The translations under genes and the position numbers were made by a program. 64,000 nt of DNA from an uncultured Pelagibacteraceae bacterium (GTDB taxonomy: Bacteria; Pseudomonadota; Alphaproteobacteria; Pelagibacterales; AG-422-B15). Below are positions 16,501 to 26,120 of this stretch, one piece after another. Numbering within the stretch: position 1 is the first letter of the stretch; the number at the start of each line of letters is the position of its first letter. The stretch is from contig CACMIV010000001.1 of NCBI GenBank assembly GCA_902613805.1, positions 364,001 to 428,000 of the forward strand, read 5' to 3'. The notes beneath the pieces are model-generated. The model was not told where the DNA came from. It made no database searches and worked only from the letters and a program-made list of their open reading frames with translations.

Positions 16501-19218
16501 TTAAAATGCATGTGAAACACTTGCACTGACATAGTCTCTGTCTTGAAATTTATTTTCATCAAATGATCCAAGTTGGTTAACATAATCTAACTTCACTTGA
16601 GTACCAGCACTAGAGAATGTTGCGCCTAAGCTCATGCTCATTACATCCTCAGTGAAGCCCCCCAGTGATGCAGGACCATTACCGTTAAAGTCATGGTTTA
16701 AGCCAAATGATGGTGAAAAACCCCACTTTGTGTTTTGGAAATTAGAGTATTGTAAAGAACCTCTGATTCTGTAAGTCATTGATAAATCATCAGCTTCAGA
16801 TTTATTTTCACAATATCCATCACCAAACAGTCCATTTGATTGTACAGATAAAACTTTTCCAGTTCCAGAAGCATCAAGGCATCCACCGCCATAAACATCA
16901 TGACCAAAAGATTGCATATTGGTTGCAACTAGACCTTGTCTTGAGTTTATCCCATCAACCATAACTGCACCTAATTCAAACAATAGAGATGCACTGTCAG
17001 CTCCGGCATTTTGAACAAAAGGCTCAGAGGCAGTAAATGATTTTATAGCAAGAACATCTGCAGTCCACGCGTCAAACTCTGCTGTACCATCACACTCTGT
17101 ATATCCGGCAATCGTCGCTGCTTTGCCAGTTGTAGAACTGATATCACAATTAGGCTTTGCTGACCATTTATGTGTTCCTACAACGCTCGCTATTTGAGCT
17201 TTTACAGCAGCACTTGAACCACCATAGGCAACAAGACTTTGTACAGCTGTACCACCTGTTGAATCTAATTGATTACGTATCAAATCAGCTAGATCAACTT
17301 GGAATGGAAAGTCAGGTCGATAAGCAACTTCAAGTGACGTTGCCCAACCATTAATGCCTGTTGAAAGTGATAATCCCATTGTTTCAATATCTTCAGGATA
17401 ATACTGTTGATATTTTGCACCGTTCGTAAATGCCAATGTTCCCATAGCACCTATTGAAGCCGATTGAGCCGCACCATGAACAGCTGTGATGTCACCTGCT
17501 GTAGCAACACCTAGAGTGCTGTAAGTAACCCAACATTTACCTGGGTCATGAGCATAACTTGCTGTTCCATTTGTGCTTGCCCAGTAACCGTATGTTGGAC
17601 TGAGTGCTTTTGCAACAGATGCACAAATCGTTGATCCATAGGCTGTATTACCAAGCCACTGTTCAAAATTAGATGGGGCTACACCCGCTCCTAGCATGCT
17701 ACTGCTTGTATTTACAGCATTCATAATACCGTACATGTTAGTAGCATAACCATCAGTTACTGGCAAAATTCTTAAATAAGGCCTGTTACTGTGAGAATTA
17801 TTATAATAAAGAGCCCACTCAACACCCGAGCCAACATCATCAGCGTAACCTGAAACATTAATTCCAAATTGACCACTGTTTTTAGCTTCAGCTTGAGGAG
17901 CTTGTTTTAGATTAACTAGGCCAGCAGATGTACCGATGCCACTCCAGTTGTCATACATAGTCTTGATCGCCCCACCAATTTGAGCATTCGTCATTGCTAC
18001 ACCAGTTTTCTGAGCGCCCGGTGCGCCTACGAGTAATGCCGCGCCAGTGCTAAGTCCAGTTGTAACTAATTCATCAAAATCTGATGCACCTGCACCTGCC
18101 ATAACTGCAGCAAGTCCAGCATAATCAGTTGCTCCAACTGTAGCCGACAAATCATTATAGAAACCATAGGCAGATGCATTTCCATCATCTGTCAGTGTTC
18201 CGGTTCCGTCAGTGCTGAGCCCTGCCCATAAACCAGTATCACCACAACCAGTTGTGATATCACTATAAGCAGTTGCGTCTTTTGCACACTCTGCAATGTC
18301 ATGGAAGTTTCCGCCATATGGTAGAGATGTTAGCTCGTTATAAAATGGTGAGTTAAGGATACCAGTTGCAGCACCAACACCAACGAGTTCATTTCCAAAG
18401 AATGTTCCAGCTGCATCTAATTCTAATTCTTTTTGTTCAAGCTGGTAATAAACTTCAGCTGTAATTCCACCTTCTAAATAAGCAGTCAGACCTACCATTG
18501 CTTGAGGAAGAAGTGCATCTTTTAATTGTGTTCCAGGAGATCTCAATAGGGGAAGAGATACTGGGTTAACAACATTCACACCAATTGGAATTAAAGCGGA
18601 TGTACCCTGACTTTGAACATAGTTACCTACTGTAATGTCAACATTATCTGATAGAGGAGCAGATATGTATGCATTTCCAAGTTTTAGAGTATTCTCAACT
18701 TCGCTTTTAGCAGAACTTGTTAGCGCTTTAAAAGCAGGAGTTGTAAAACTTAGAAGTGGGTTGTAGACGCCAACACCTGATAAATTAAGTGATACTCCAT
18801 CATTGTTACGTCCTGTAAAACTGAATGAAACTGACTGGCTTGCATCAACAATATCTCCAGCTGAAAAGTTTAAACCGCCATCGTCAGTATTTGAATTTCT
18901 TCTTTCCATAACTTTAGTGGCGGTGTTACCATATGAGTCAATTTCTTTAACATTACAACCACCATTACCACCGTAGGCTGCAAAACCAACATAGCTAGAT
19001 AAAGCTGATCTGTCTGTAGTTGGTTGCTCACCACCAATTAGACGACAATTGTTATCATTAAGTCTCATCGAAAAGCCAGACGTTACAGTCGTAGTAAGCT
19101 CTCCAGAGAAGCCACCCATTTCAACTTGCTGAGCAAATGATGTTGAAACGGAGAATGGAGCTAGAACTGCTAATAAAGAAAGAGCAGCTATAGACTTCAT
19201 TATATTTTTAATAAGCAT
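16501..19218 (-). CDS. DUF1302 family outer-membrane beta-barrel protein
   Basis: A 905-residue protein. The ATG at 19218 is chosen because AGGGGG lies 6 nt upstream and it opens a signal peptide ending in STSFAQQ; an in-frame ATG at 19323 would add a non-signal tail. DUF1302 features are ELTTTVTSGFSMRLNDNNCRLIG near the start, the NFSAGDIVDASQSVSF girdle, SAPLSDNVDITVGNYVQS, and alternating-strand sequence ending in YVSASVSHAF, a terminal Phe typical of BAM substrates. Residues about 310-480 are a Gly/Ala/Ser/Thr-rich insertion, presumably extracellular loops, with several Cys pairs. DUF1302 proteins are predicted barrels for hydrophobic substrates. Confidence 0.88.
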   Translation of the reverse strand: MLIKNIMKSIAALSLLAVLAPFSVSTSFAQQVEMGGFSGELTTTVTSGFSMRLNDNNCRLIGGEQPTTDRSALSSYVGFAAYGGNGGCNVKEIDSYGNTATKVMERRNSNTDDGGLNFSAGDIVDASQSVSFSFTGRNNDGVSLNLSGVGVYNPLLSFTTPAFKALTSSAKSEVENTLKLGNAYISAPLSDNVDITVGNYVQSQGTSALIPIGVNVVNPVSLPLLRSPGTQLKDALLPQAMVGLTAYLEGGITAEVYYQLEQKELELDAAGTFFGNELVGVGAATGILNSPFYNELTSLPYGGNFHDIAECAKDATAYSDITTGCGDTGLWAGLSTDGTGTLTDDGNASAYGFYNDLSATVGATDYAGLAAVMAGAGASDFDELVTTGLSTGAALLVGAPGAQKTGVAMTNAQIGGAIKTMYDNWSGIGTSAGLVNLKQAPQAEAKNSGQFGINVSGYADDVGSGVEWALYYNNSHSNRPYLRILPVTDGYATNMYGIMNAVNTSSSMLGAGVAPSNFEQWLGNTAYGSTICASVAKALSPTYGYWASTNGTASYAHDPGKCWVTYSTLGVATAGDITAVHGAAQSASIGAMGTLAFTNGAKYQQYYPEDIETMGLSLSTGINGWATSLEVAYRPDFPFQVDLADLIRNQLDSTGGTAVQSLVAYGGSSAAVKAQIASVVGTHKWSAKPNCDISSTTGKAATIAGYTECDGTAEFDAWTADVLAIKSFTASEPFVQNAGADSASLLFELGAVMVDGINSRQGLVATNMQSFGHDVYGGGCLDASGTGKVLSVQSNGLFGDGYCENKSEADDLSMTYRIRGSLQYSNFQNTKWGFSPSFGLNHDFNGNGPASLGGFTEDVMSMSLGATFSSAGTQVKLDYVNQLGSFDENKFQDRDYVSASVSHAF

Positions 19219-19224
19219 AAATTT

Positions 19225-19230
19225 CCCCCT
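19225..19230 (-). promoter_or_regulatory. Strong Shine-Dalgarno for the DUF1302 gene
   Basis: The minus strand reads AGGGGGAAATTTATG, with the G run (19225-19230 region) 6 nt before the ATG at 19218. This site decides the start codon against the longer in-frame reading and is much stronger than most sites in this window, which suggests high expression of the barrel protein. Confidence 0.65.
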
Positions 19231-19267
19231 ATACTTTTTAATAGTATCACTTGAATATAATTGATGT

Positions 19268-19296
19268 ATTGAACTTAAAAAAACACGGCTAGTCAA
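19268..19296 (-). promoter_or_regulatory. Candidate downstream promoter (P2) for the DUF1302 operon
   Basis: On the minus strand TTGACT (complement of 19291-19296) is followed after 17 bp by TTCAAT (complement of 19268-19273), a good -35 with a weak -10. The -35 lies in a TACTTGACTA block repeated exactly 68 bp upstream. It is about 50 bp before the start codon. Confidence 0.4.
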
Positions 19297-19336
19297 GTAT
19301 TTAAACACCAGAAAAGTAATCAATATTTAACTTTTT

Positions 19337-19364
19337 AATCTATAAATATTGCTAAAATAGTCAA
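19337..19364 (-). promoter_or_regulatory. Candidate upstream promoter (P1) for the DUF1302 operon
   Basis: On the minus strand TTGACT (complement of 19359-19364) is followed after 16 bp by TAGATT (complement of 19337-19342). Together with P2 this gives two tandem sigma70-like sites in the 239-bp gap between hemD and DUF1302. The rest of that gap (19380-19457) shows nothing recognisable and no clear hemD terminator. Confidence 0.4.
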
Positions 19365-19457
19365 GTAAATAGCCAAAAATTATCTACTCTAAGAACCAGC
19401 GGTTTAATTTGGAATAAAATGAGAAGTTTTTGAGTGATAAATTTATCATATTAGCCA

Positions 19458-20168
19458 TTACAGAAGCTTTTTAGTAAGTTGAGTCACATTTGATAATTTG
19501 GGCATGGTCGGCCAGAATGCATGTAGACCGTGATCTATAAATTGTTGACCACTTCGATGGCTCATTGAAACAAACTTAATTTTAACCAAGTTACTTTTTT
19601 TTATTTTATGTTTTTTGCATAATTTTATAAATGTTGAACCAGCGGACTTTGAAAAAACTAAGACAACTCTAATTTTATCTTGATTAATTTTCTTAATAGT
19701 TCCTTGTCTTAGTTTGTCCGCAGGAGTGATTTTATAAATTATATTTTTTTTTATTTCTTTGCCTGCTTCTTTCATTTTTTTAAGGAATTCTTTATTATAA
19801 AAATTACTGCACAAGTATTCATAAGAATGGTTTTTAAATCTTTTGCTGTTCTTAATTTTTATTAATAATTCTTCACTGTCATTGGCGACTAAACCTATCT
19901 TTAGACTCAATTTTTTTAATGCAATATTACTTCTTTCACCAATTACAAAAAAGGTTGATGTCTTTAAATTTTCAAAGTTTTTTTTTGATTTAATTGTTTT
20001 TATTGATTTGTAACTGGGTATGACAAAAATTTTTTTTTCAGACGGCCTTATTCTTTTTGATAAATATTTGATTGAATACAGAGGTTCTGAAATAGACTTA
20101 ATTTTTTTTAAATCTAAATCTTTTATTGTGTTTAAATAGTCCTCTCTAAGGCGAGTAATTAAAATCAT
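19458..20168 (-). CDS. hemD: Uroporphyrinogen-III synthase
   Basis: A 236-residue HemD-type protein that cyclises hydroxymethylbilane with ring-D inversion in heme synthesis. HemD is poorly conserved, and the call rests on three things: the start MILITRLREDYLNTIKDL (the ITR opening is typical), the mid-region STFFVIGERSNIALKKLSLKIG matching the family's VGxxTA region, and position directly after hemC with a 23-bp overlap. The sequence is unusually Lys/Ile-rich, as in other AT-biased genomes. No catalytic residue is diagnostic in this family. Confidence 0.85.
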   Translation of the reverse strand: MILITRLREDYLNTIKDLDLKKIKSISEPLYSIKYLSKRIRPSEKKIFVIPSYKSIKTIKSKKNFENLKTSTFFVIGERSNIALKKLSLKIGLVANDSEELLIKIKNSKRFKNHSYEYLCSNFYNKEFLKKMKEAGKEIKKNIIYKITPADKLRQGTIKKINQDKIRVVLVFSKSAGSTFIKLCKKHKIKKSNLVKIKFVSMSHRSGQQFIDHGLHAFWPTMPKLSNVTQLTKKLL

Positions 20169-21111
20169 CTTTTATAATTTCCAATTTTTTTATTTCTTCT
20201 TCTCCCACTGTATTTAAAATTTGAGCTGCGATGGTATCAGCCAAATTATGATATGAATTCTTTGATCCAATTGTACAATCAGTAAATATTTTATTTCCTG
20301 AGTGATCATGTATTTCTGATTTTATTTTTAATTGATCATCTTGTACTTGAGCAAAAATAGAGACAGGACTATTACAGTTTGCGTTTATGTTTTTCAAAAC
20401 CCTTCTCTCAGAAAGGCACTCTATCTCGGTGGTGCCATCATTTATATCCTTGAATAAGTTTTTATAGTCACTTTTTATTTTTGCTTGAATGCCAATTACG
20501 CCCTGACATGCTGCTGGCAAAAAATTTTCTAAATTTAAAATTTCTGTTATTTCAGATTCAAGACCTAATCTCTGAATACCAGCATGACTTAATATGATCG
20601 CATCATACTCATTATTTTTTAATTTCTTTATCCTTGTATCAACATTTCCTCTTAACAATTTAATTTCCAAATCTTTTCTGAGGTTTAAAATTTGTGCACG
20701 ACGCCTAATTGAGCTAGTTCCTATAATGGACCCACCAGGTAGATCAAAAAAACTTTTTCCAGAGTTTGTGAGCAAAACGTCATTGTTTGTAAATCTTTTC
20801 ATCCAACATATAATTTCCAAGGCGTTTCGATTAGAGACGGCTGGGACGTCTTTCATAGAGTGGATTCCTATGTCAATTTCATCCATTATAATATGCTCTT
20901 CAATTTCTTTGATAAAGAGACCTTTACCCCCCATAATGTCTAATCGTTGAGTGTTATGAATGTCGCCAGTTGTCTTAATGGTTTTAATATCAAAACTATA
21001 ATTACCTGTTATATTTTCATTTTGATTGGCTTCTTTGAGAAACAATTTAGATTGCGCTATTGATAACTTACTGTCCCTAATTCCAATACGAATTTTTTTT
21101 AAATTTTTCAT
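20146..21111 (-). CDS. hemC: Porphobilinogen deaminase (hydroxymethylbilane synthase)
   Basis: A 321-residue enzyme that polymerises four porphobilinogens to hydroxymethylbilane on a covalently bound dipyrromethane. Markers are IRIGIRDSKLSIAQ at the start, DIMGGKGLFIKEIE, GIHSMKDVPA, SIRRRAQI and LPAACQGVIGIQ. The cofactor-attachment cysteine is in NINANCNSPVSI, so it should be active. It is divergent from tsaD across an 87-bp AT-rich gap that must contain both promoters. The hemC/tsaD divergent arrangement is common in alphaproteobacteria. Confidence 0.97.
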   Translation of the reverse strand: MKNLKKIRIGIRDSKLSIAQSKLFLKEANQNENITGNYSFDIKTIKTTGDIHNTQRLDIMGGKGLFIKEIEEHIIMDEIDIGIHSMKDVPAVSNRNALEIICWMKRFTNNDVLLTNSGKSFFDLPGGSIIGTSSIRRRAQILNLRKDLEIKLLRGNVDTRIKKLKNNEYDAIILSHAGIQRLGLESEITEILNLENFLPAACQGVIGIQAKIKSDYKNLFKDINDGTTEIECLSERRVLKNINANCNSPVSIFAQVQDDQLKIKSEIHDHSGNKIFTDCTIGSKNSYHNLADTIAAQILNTVGEEEIKKLEIIKDDFNYSP

Positions 21112-21198
21112 ATTTGCTTATACTAGAACATATCTATGATACAATTATATATAAAATGCTCTTAAATATTCAATTTAGCTTTTTTTTTACTATTAATT

Positions 21199-22281
21199 AT
21201 GAACAATAAAAAGATTAGAGTACTAGGCATTGAGTCCAGCTGCGATGAAACTTCTGTTTCTGTAGTGGAAAAGTCCAACGGCGACTATAAAGTTTTGTCA
21301 AATGTAGTTAAATCTCAAATTGAGATACATAAGTTCTATGGCGGAGTAGTGCCTGAGCTAGCAGCAAGAGCACATTCAGATATAATTGATAAGCTTATTG
21401 TTATGGCTCTAAGTGATGCAAAGTTGTCATTTAAAAATATTAATGCAATATCTGCTACAGCTGGTCCGGGTCTTCTCGGCGGTTTGTTGGTGGGCGTGGT
21501 TGCCGCTAAAACTTTATCTTATATTCTTAATAAACCATTTATTGCCATTAATCATCTAGAAGGGCACGCGCTGTCTATAAAACTTGAGAGAAGTATTGAA
21601 TATCCATATCTTTTGCTGCTTGTTTCAGGGGGGCACACCGAATTTACCATTATTAAAGGGTTTAATTCTTACAAGCGCATAGGAACAACAATTGATGATG
21701 CGCTAGGAGAAGCATTTGATAAAACTGCTCGACTTCTAAATTTAGATTATCCAGGTGGACCACAAATAGAAAAATACGCAAAGTTAGGTGATAAAAATAG
21801 ATTCAAATTGCCGATGCCTCTTATGAATGAAAAGAATGCACATTTCTCATTTGCGGGTTTAAAATCAGCAATTGCTAATATTGTAGCCAAGCACCGATGT
21901 ACTGAAAAATTTAAAAAAGACATGGCTGCTTCATTTCAAGAAACTGTAAATAGAATTATTTTTAAAAAATCGCAAAACGCAATTCGTGCTTATAAAAAAA
22001 TTATTAAAAATAATAAAAAAATAAAAATTGTTGTAGCGGGTGGTGTTGCTGCAAATAAAGGTATACGTAAATCACTTAAAAGGCTTGGAGAAATTGAAGA
22101 TTGTGAATTTCTATTTCCCTCTATCAAGTATTGTACTGATAACGGGGCTATGATTGCACTTGCGGGTATTGAAAGGTTCGAAAGAAACAAATTTAATAAA
22201 TTAAGTTTTAAGCCACGACCGAGATGGCCGCTTGATAAAAATGCTGTATTCATGAAGGGTAAAAGAACTGTTGAGGGATAA
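21199..22281 (+). CDS. tsaD: tRNA N6-adenosine threonylcarbamoyltransferase
   Basis: A 360-residue ASKHA-fold enzyme that transfers threonylcarbamoyl to A37 of ANN-decoding tRNAs in a complex with TsaB and TsaE. The metal-binding histidines are in INHLEGHALS (His119, His123). IESSCDETSVSVVE opens the protein, and LLLVSGGHTEFTI, DDALGEAFDKTARLL, HFSFAGLKSAI and YCTDNGAMIA are in order. All hallmark motifs are intact. It overlaps gpsA by 11 bp. Confidence 0.97.
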   Translation: MNNKKIRVLGIESSCDETSVSVVEKSNGDYKVLSNVVKSQIEIHKFYGGVVPELAARAHSDIIDKLIVMALSDAKLSFKNINAISATAGPGLLGGLLVGVVAAKTLSYILNKPFIAINHLEGHALSIKLERSIEYPYLLLLVSGGHTEFTIIKGFNSYKRIGTTIDDALGEAFDKTARLLNLDYPGGPQIEKYAKLGDKNRFKLPMPLMNEKNAHFSFAGLKSAIANIVAKHRCTEKFKKDMAASFQETVNRIIFKKSQNAIRAYKKIIKNNKKIKIVVAGGVAANKGIRKSLKRLGEIEDCEFLFPSIKYCTDNGAMIALAGIERFERNKFNKLSFKPRPRWPLDKNAVFMKGKRTVEG

Positions 22282-23269
22282 ATTATCATATCAAATTGGT
22301 GTAATTGGTGCAGGCGCATGGGGAACCGCACTAGCGAACATTATAGCAAAAAAAGAAAAAGTCATTTTGTGGGCAAAAGAAAATAGTGTGTGTAAAAATA
22401 TTAATAAATTACATGAAAATAAAAGATATTTACCAAAAATTAAATTAAGTAAAAAAATAAAGTGCACTACTTTAATTTCTGATGTCGCTGAATGTGAAAT
22501 TTTATTTTTAGTTTCACCTGTTCAATATTTATCATCAAATTTATTAAAATTAAAAAAAGATATTCAATCTGGTACAATATTTGTTTGCTGCTCTAAAGGA
22601 ATAGAAATGAATAGTCTGAAATTGCCAAGTGAGATAGTTGATTCTATGTTTCCAGAAAATAAGATAGCTATCATTTCTGGACCAAATTTTGCCGCTGAGA
22701 TTGCAAAAGGTCTACCAGCTGCTACAGTCGTTGCATCAAAAAGTGAGAGGGTTGCAAATAAAATTGCTCAGCTAATTAAATCTCCGACATTAAGACCCTA
22801 CTTGTCTGACGATATTATCGGTTCACAAATAGCAGGTGCTTTAAAGAATATTTATGCGGTTGCGAGCGGTATTGTTTTTGGAAAAAAATATGGAGAAAAC
22901 GCAGTTGCTTCAATTATATCAAGAAGTTTTGCAGAAATAAAAATTGTAGCTCAATCTATGAATGCAAAAAGAAGCACACTTGCTGGACTTTCTGGTATGG
23001 GAGATTTATTTCTTACTTGTTCATCTAAAGAGTCTAGAAATTTTTCTCTAGGAATTGATCTTGCAAAAGGCAAGACACTTAATCAAATCATTGAAAAAAA
23101 ATTTTCAGTTGCTGAGGGAGTATTCACTGTTAGGGCATTAAAAAAACTATCTATTGAAAAAAAATTGGATTTGCCAATCAATGATGCTATTTATAAAGTT
23201 TTATACCGAAAGAAAAATATTGATGTTACAATCCAAGAACTGTTAAGTAGACCAATCACAAAGGAATAA
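22271..23269 (+). CDS. gpsA: Glycerol-3-phosphate dehydrogenase [NAD(P)+]
   Basis: A 332-residue cytosolic enzyme that reduces dihydroxyacetone phosphate to sn-glycerol-3-phosphate for phospholipid synthesis. The Rossmann motif GVIGAGAWGTALA begins at about residue 10, followed by CCSKGIE, IISGPNFAAEIAKGLP, the catalytic lysine in GALKNIYAVASGI and GLSGMGDLFLTCSS. The start is a TTG at 22271. No ATG lies before the glycine motif, so TTG (or another rare start) is required. It overlaps tsaD by 11 bp, which suggests translational coupling. Confidence 0.96.
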   Translation: MRDKLSYQIGVIGAGAWGTALANIIAKKEKVILWAKENSVCKNINKLHENKRYLPKIKLSKKIKCTTLISDVAECEILFLVSPVQYLSSNLLKLKKDIQSGTIFVCCSKGIEMNSLKLPSEIVDSMFPENKIAIISGPNFAAEIAKGLPAATVVASKSERVANKIAQLIKSPTLRPYLSDDIIGSQIAGALKNIYAVASGIVFGKKYGENAVASIISRSFAEIKIVAQSMNAKRSTLAGLSGMGDLFLTCSSKESRNFSLGIDLAKGKTLNQIIEKKFSVAEGVFTVRALKKLSIEKKLDLPINDAIYKVLYRKKNIDVTIQELLSRPITKE

Positions 23270-23270
23270 A

Positions 23271-23687
23271 ATGAACTACTGGTTAATGAAATCTGAACCT
23301 GAAACATGGTCATGGGAACAACAGGTTAAAACCGGTAGTAAAGGTGAGGGCTGGGACGGTGTCAGAAACTACCAAGCATCCAACAATATGAAAAAAATGG
23401 AGGTAGGCGATCTTTGTTTTTTTTATCACTCTGTTAAAGAAAGAGATATTGTTGGTATCGTTAAGGTCGTAAAGAAATATCATCCTGATCCTACAGACAA
23501 ATCAAAGCGTTTTGGCATGGTATCCGTCGCAGCTGTAAAGGCCTTTAAAAGCAAAGTAAACCTATCTCAAATAAAAGAGCATCCAAAACTCAATCACCTA
23601 GCCTTAGTCAAACAGTCGCGTCTCTCGGTAATGCCAATCGATAAAAAGTCATGGACAATTATTTGCAATCTTGGTGGTATCAAATAA
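23271..23687 (+). CDS. EVE domain-containing protein
   Basis: A 138-residue PUA-related EVE domain covering the whole protein: WLMKSEPETWSWEQQ at the start, GWDGVRNYQASNNMKKMEVGDLCFFYHS, VGIVKVVKKYHPDPTD, and LSVMPIDKKSWTII at the end. EVE domains bind modified bases in nucleic acids, and stand-alone alphaproteobacterial copies next to gpsA are common. The biological target here is unknown. AAGGAAT lies before the ATG, which begins one base after the gpsA stop. Confidence 0.93.
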   Translation: MNYWLMKSEPETWSWEQQVKTGSKGEGWDGVRNYQASNNMKKMEVGDLCFFYHSVKERDIVGIVKVVKKYHPDPTDKSKRFGMVSVAAVKAFKSKVNLSQIKEHPKLNHLALVKQSRLSVMPIDKKSWTIICNLGGIK

Positions 23688-23699
23688 GATAATTTCCTT

Positions 23700-25640
23700 A
23701 TGAGTGAAAATGAAAAGTTTGAAGTGAGCAGTGAATGGTCTGCAGAAGCTCAAGTTAATACTGATAAATATTATGAATGGTACGAAAATTCTCTCAATAA
23801 CAATGAAAAGTTTTGGAGTGAACACGGTAAAAGAATTGATTGGATTAAACCATATACAAAAGTAAAAGACGTTTCTTACAATAAAGATAATTTCTCAATT
23901 AAGTGGTATTACGATGGTACCCTGAACGCATCAAGCAACTGTATTGATAGACATTTAAAAGATAAAGCAGATCAAACCGCAATCATTTGGGAAGGCGATG
24001 ATCCAGCAGACTCAAAACATATAACATATAAAGAATTACACAGTGAGGTATCAAAACTTGCTAACGGCATGAAATCTCTTGGTGTTAAAAAAGGTGATCG
24101 TGTAACTATCTATATGCCAATGATTCCTGAAGCAGCTTATGCAATGCTAGCGTGTACAAGGATTGGCGCAATTCACTCTGTCGTATTTGGAGGCTTTTCT
24201 CCAGACTCGTTAGCTGGAAGAATAAGTGATTGTAAATCAGATATTGTGATCACAGCAGATGAAGGAGTGAGAGGTGGCAAAGAAATTCCATTAAAGAAAA
24301 ATACAGATGAAGCAATTTCAATTTCAGGCGGAGTGCGTCATTGTATTGTTGTTAAAAGAACAGGTGGAGATATTGGTTGGGTCGATGAAAGAGATGTTTG
24401 GTATCACGAACTGACTGAAAAAGAGTCTGATGAATGCCCACCAGAAGAAATGTCAGCAGAAGATCCTCTTTTTATATTGTATACATCTGGATCAACCGGA
24501 AAACCAAAAGGGGTTATGCATACCACTGGTGGTTATATGGTTTACGCCTCGATGACACATCAATATGTATTTGATTACAAACAGGGTGATGTTTATTGGT
24601 GCACTGCAGATGTTGGTTGGGTTACCGGGCACAGTTACATTGTTTATGGCCCGTTAGCGAATGGCGCAGTCACTGTCATGTTTGAGGGCGTTCCAAACTA
24701 TCCAAATGCCTCAAGATTTTGGGAAGTGGTGGATAAACATAAGATTAATATTTTCTATACCGCACCAACTGCGATTAGAGCTTTAATGCGGGAAGGTGAA
24801 GATCCTGTTAAAAAAACAAGCAGGTCCTCACTCAAATTACTTGGCACTGTTGGCGAGCCTATTAATCCAGAAGCGTGGATGTGGTATTATAATGTCGTAG
24901 GTGACAAAAAATGTCCGATCGTTGATACGTGGTGGCAAACAGAAACAGGGGGAATTTTAATAACACCCCTTCCAGGAGCCATTGCGCAAAAACCAGGTTC
25001 AGCTACAAAACCTTTCTTTGGTGTCAAACCAGAAATTCTAGACGCAGAGGGAAAAATTCTTGAAGGTGCTTGCGAAGGTTCTCTTTGCTTAGCAGACTCT
25101 TGGCCTGGACAAATGAGAACAGTTTACGGAGATCATAAAAGATTTATTGAAACGTATTTTTCACAATTCGATGGAAAATATTTTACAGGTGATGGGTGTA
25201 GAAGAGATGAAGATGGATATTACTGGATCACTGGAAGAGTTGATGATGTTATAAACGTATCTGGTCACAGAATGGGAACTGCAGAAGTAGAGTCCGCATT
25301 AGTTGCTCATCCTAAAGTAAGTGAATCAGCGGTAGTTGGTTACCCACACGATATTAAAGGTCAGGGAATTTATGCTTACGTTACACTCAACGCGGGCGAG
25401 GAAACATCAGATGAATTGTATAAAGAGCTTGTTGCATGGGTTCGAAAAGAAATTGGTCCAATCGCTTCACCAGATTTAATTCAATGGGCACCAGGTCTTC
25501 CAAAGACCCGATCAGGAAAAATTATGAGAAGAATTTTAAGAAAGATTGCTGAAAATGATTACAGTAATTTAGGTGATACATCTACATTAGCAGAACCAGC
25601 TGTGGTTGATGATCTTGTTGAAAATCGAATGAACAAGTAA
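23700..25640 (+). CDS. acs: Acetyl-CoA synthetase
   Basis: A 646-residue ANL-superfamily ligase that makes acetyl-CoA from acetate, ATP and CoA. The N-terminal domain holds [26 protein letters not shown], the phosphate loop [23 protein letters not shown] and the hinge region [18 protein letters not shown]. The C-terminal domain ends with the acetylation-regulated lysine motif [11 protein letters not shown]. Length and residue order are standard for Acs rather than propionyl-CoA synthetase. It starts 12 bp after the EVE gene with no strong ribosome-binding site. Confidence 0.97.
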   Translation: MSENEKFEVSSEWSAEAQVNTDKYYEWYENSLNNNEKFWSEHGKRIDWIKPYTKVKDVSYNKDNFSIKWYYDGTLNASSNCIDRHLKDKADQTAIIWEGDDPADSKHITYKELHSEVSKLANGMKSLGVKKGDRVTIYMPMIPEAAYAMLACTRIGAIHSVVFGGFSPDSLAGRISDCKSDIVITADEGVRGGKEIPLKKNTDEAISISGGVRHCIVVKRTGGDIGWVDERDVWYHELTEKESDECPPEEMSAEDPLFILYTSGSTGKPKGVMHTTGGYMVYASMTHQYVFDYKQGDVYWCTADVGWVTGHSYIVYGPLANGAVTVMFEGVPNYPNASRFWEVVDKHKINIFYTAPTAIRALMREGEDPVKKTSRSSLKLLGTVGEPINPEAWMWYYNVVGDKKCPIVDTWWQTETGGILITPLPGAIAQKPGSATKPFFGVKPEILDAEGKILEGACEGSLCLADSWPGQMRTVYGDHKRFIETYFSQFDGKYFTGDGCRRDEDGYYWITGRVDDVINVSGHRMGTAEVESALVAHPKVSESAVVGYPHDIKGQGIYAYVTLNAGEETSDELYKELVAWVRKEIGPIASPDLIQWAPGLPKTRSGKIMRRILRKIAENDYSNLGDTSTLAEPAVVDDLVENRMNK

Positions 25641-25646
25641 TTTCTT

Positions 25647-26063
25647 GTGAGTGATAAAAATATTGTCAAAGCCTTAATTGAAGAACACAAAATGACTCCC
25701 CATCCAGAGGGTGGTCATTACGTTGAGATTTTTAGAAATGATGATGTCACTCATATATATTTTTTATTAGAGGAACATGAAAACTCTCACTGGCACAGAA
25801 TAACCAAAACTGAAACTTTACATTTTTACTCAGGCAGTCCTTTAAACGTATATACATCAAAGGAAGGTGTAGAATTCCAAATTGATGAGATAGGATCTAA
25901 TAATAATTTTATGTACACTGTAGAAAAAGGAACTTGGTTTGCTTTGAAATCTACTGGAGCGTATAGCTTAATTGGATGTACGGTCGCACCCGCTTTTGAA
26001 TTTGAAGATTTAGAACTGGCGCCAAAGGATTGGAAGCCGTTTAAATTTAATCATAAACTTTGA
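25647..26063 (+). CDS. Cupin domain protein, DUF985 family
   Basis: A 138-residue single-cupin protein beginning at a GTG (25647). DUF985 features are MTPHPEGGHYVEIFR near the N terminus, a SHWHRITKTETLHFYSG block carrying the histidine cluster, and a C-terminal VAPAFEFEDLELAP. These small cupins bind a metal or sugar-like ligand; the function is unknown. It follows acs by 6 bp, so it is probably in the acs transcript. The GTG is used because no ATG precedes the conserved region except within it. Confidence 0.88.
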   Translation: MSDKNIVKALIEEHKMTPHPEGGHYVEIFRNDDVTHIYFLLEEHENSHWHRITKTETLHFYSGSPLNVYTSKEGVEFQIDEIGSNNNFMYTVEKGTWFALKSTGAYSLIGCTVAPAFEFEDLELAPKDWKPFKFNHKL

Positions 26064-26120
26064 TTACAGATCGATTAGTCGGTATACTTTTTAATTATTA
26101 TTAAAAAAATGGAGTAATAA

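Noticed and set aside
16779-17354. Plus-strand open frames inside the DUF1302 gene, rich in His and Gln
   Set aside because: These are antisense shadows of low-complexity Thr/Ala/Asp-rich barrel sequence; the His/Gln bias is the complement of those codons.
16501-19218. Possible internal repeats or foreign insertion in the DUF1302 gene
   Set aside because: The Gly/Ala/Thr-rich middle is compositionally simple, but I found no tandem unit or frame break; it reads as ordinary variable barrel loops.
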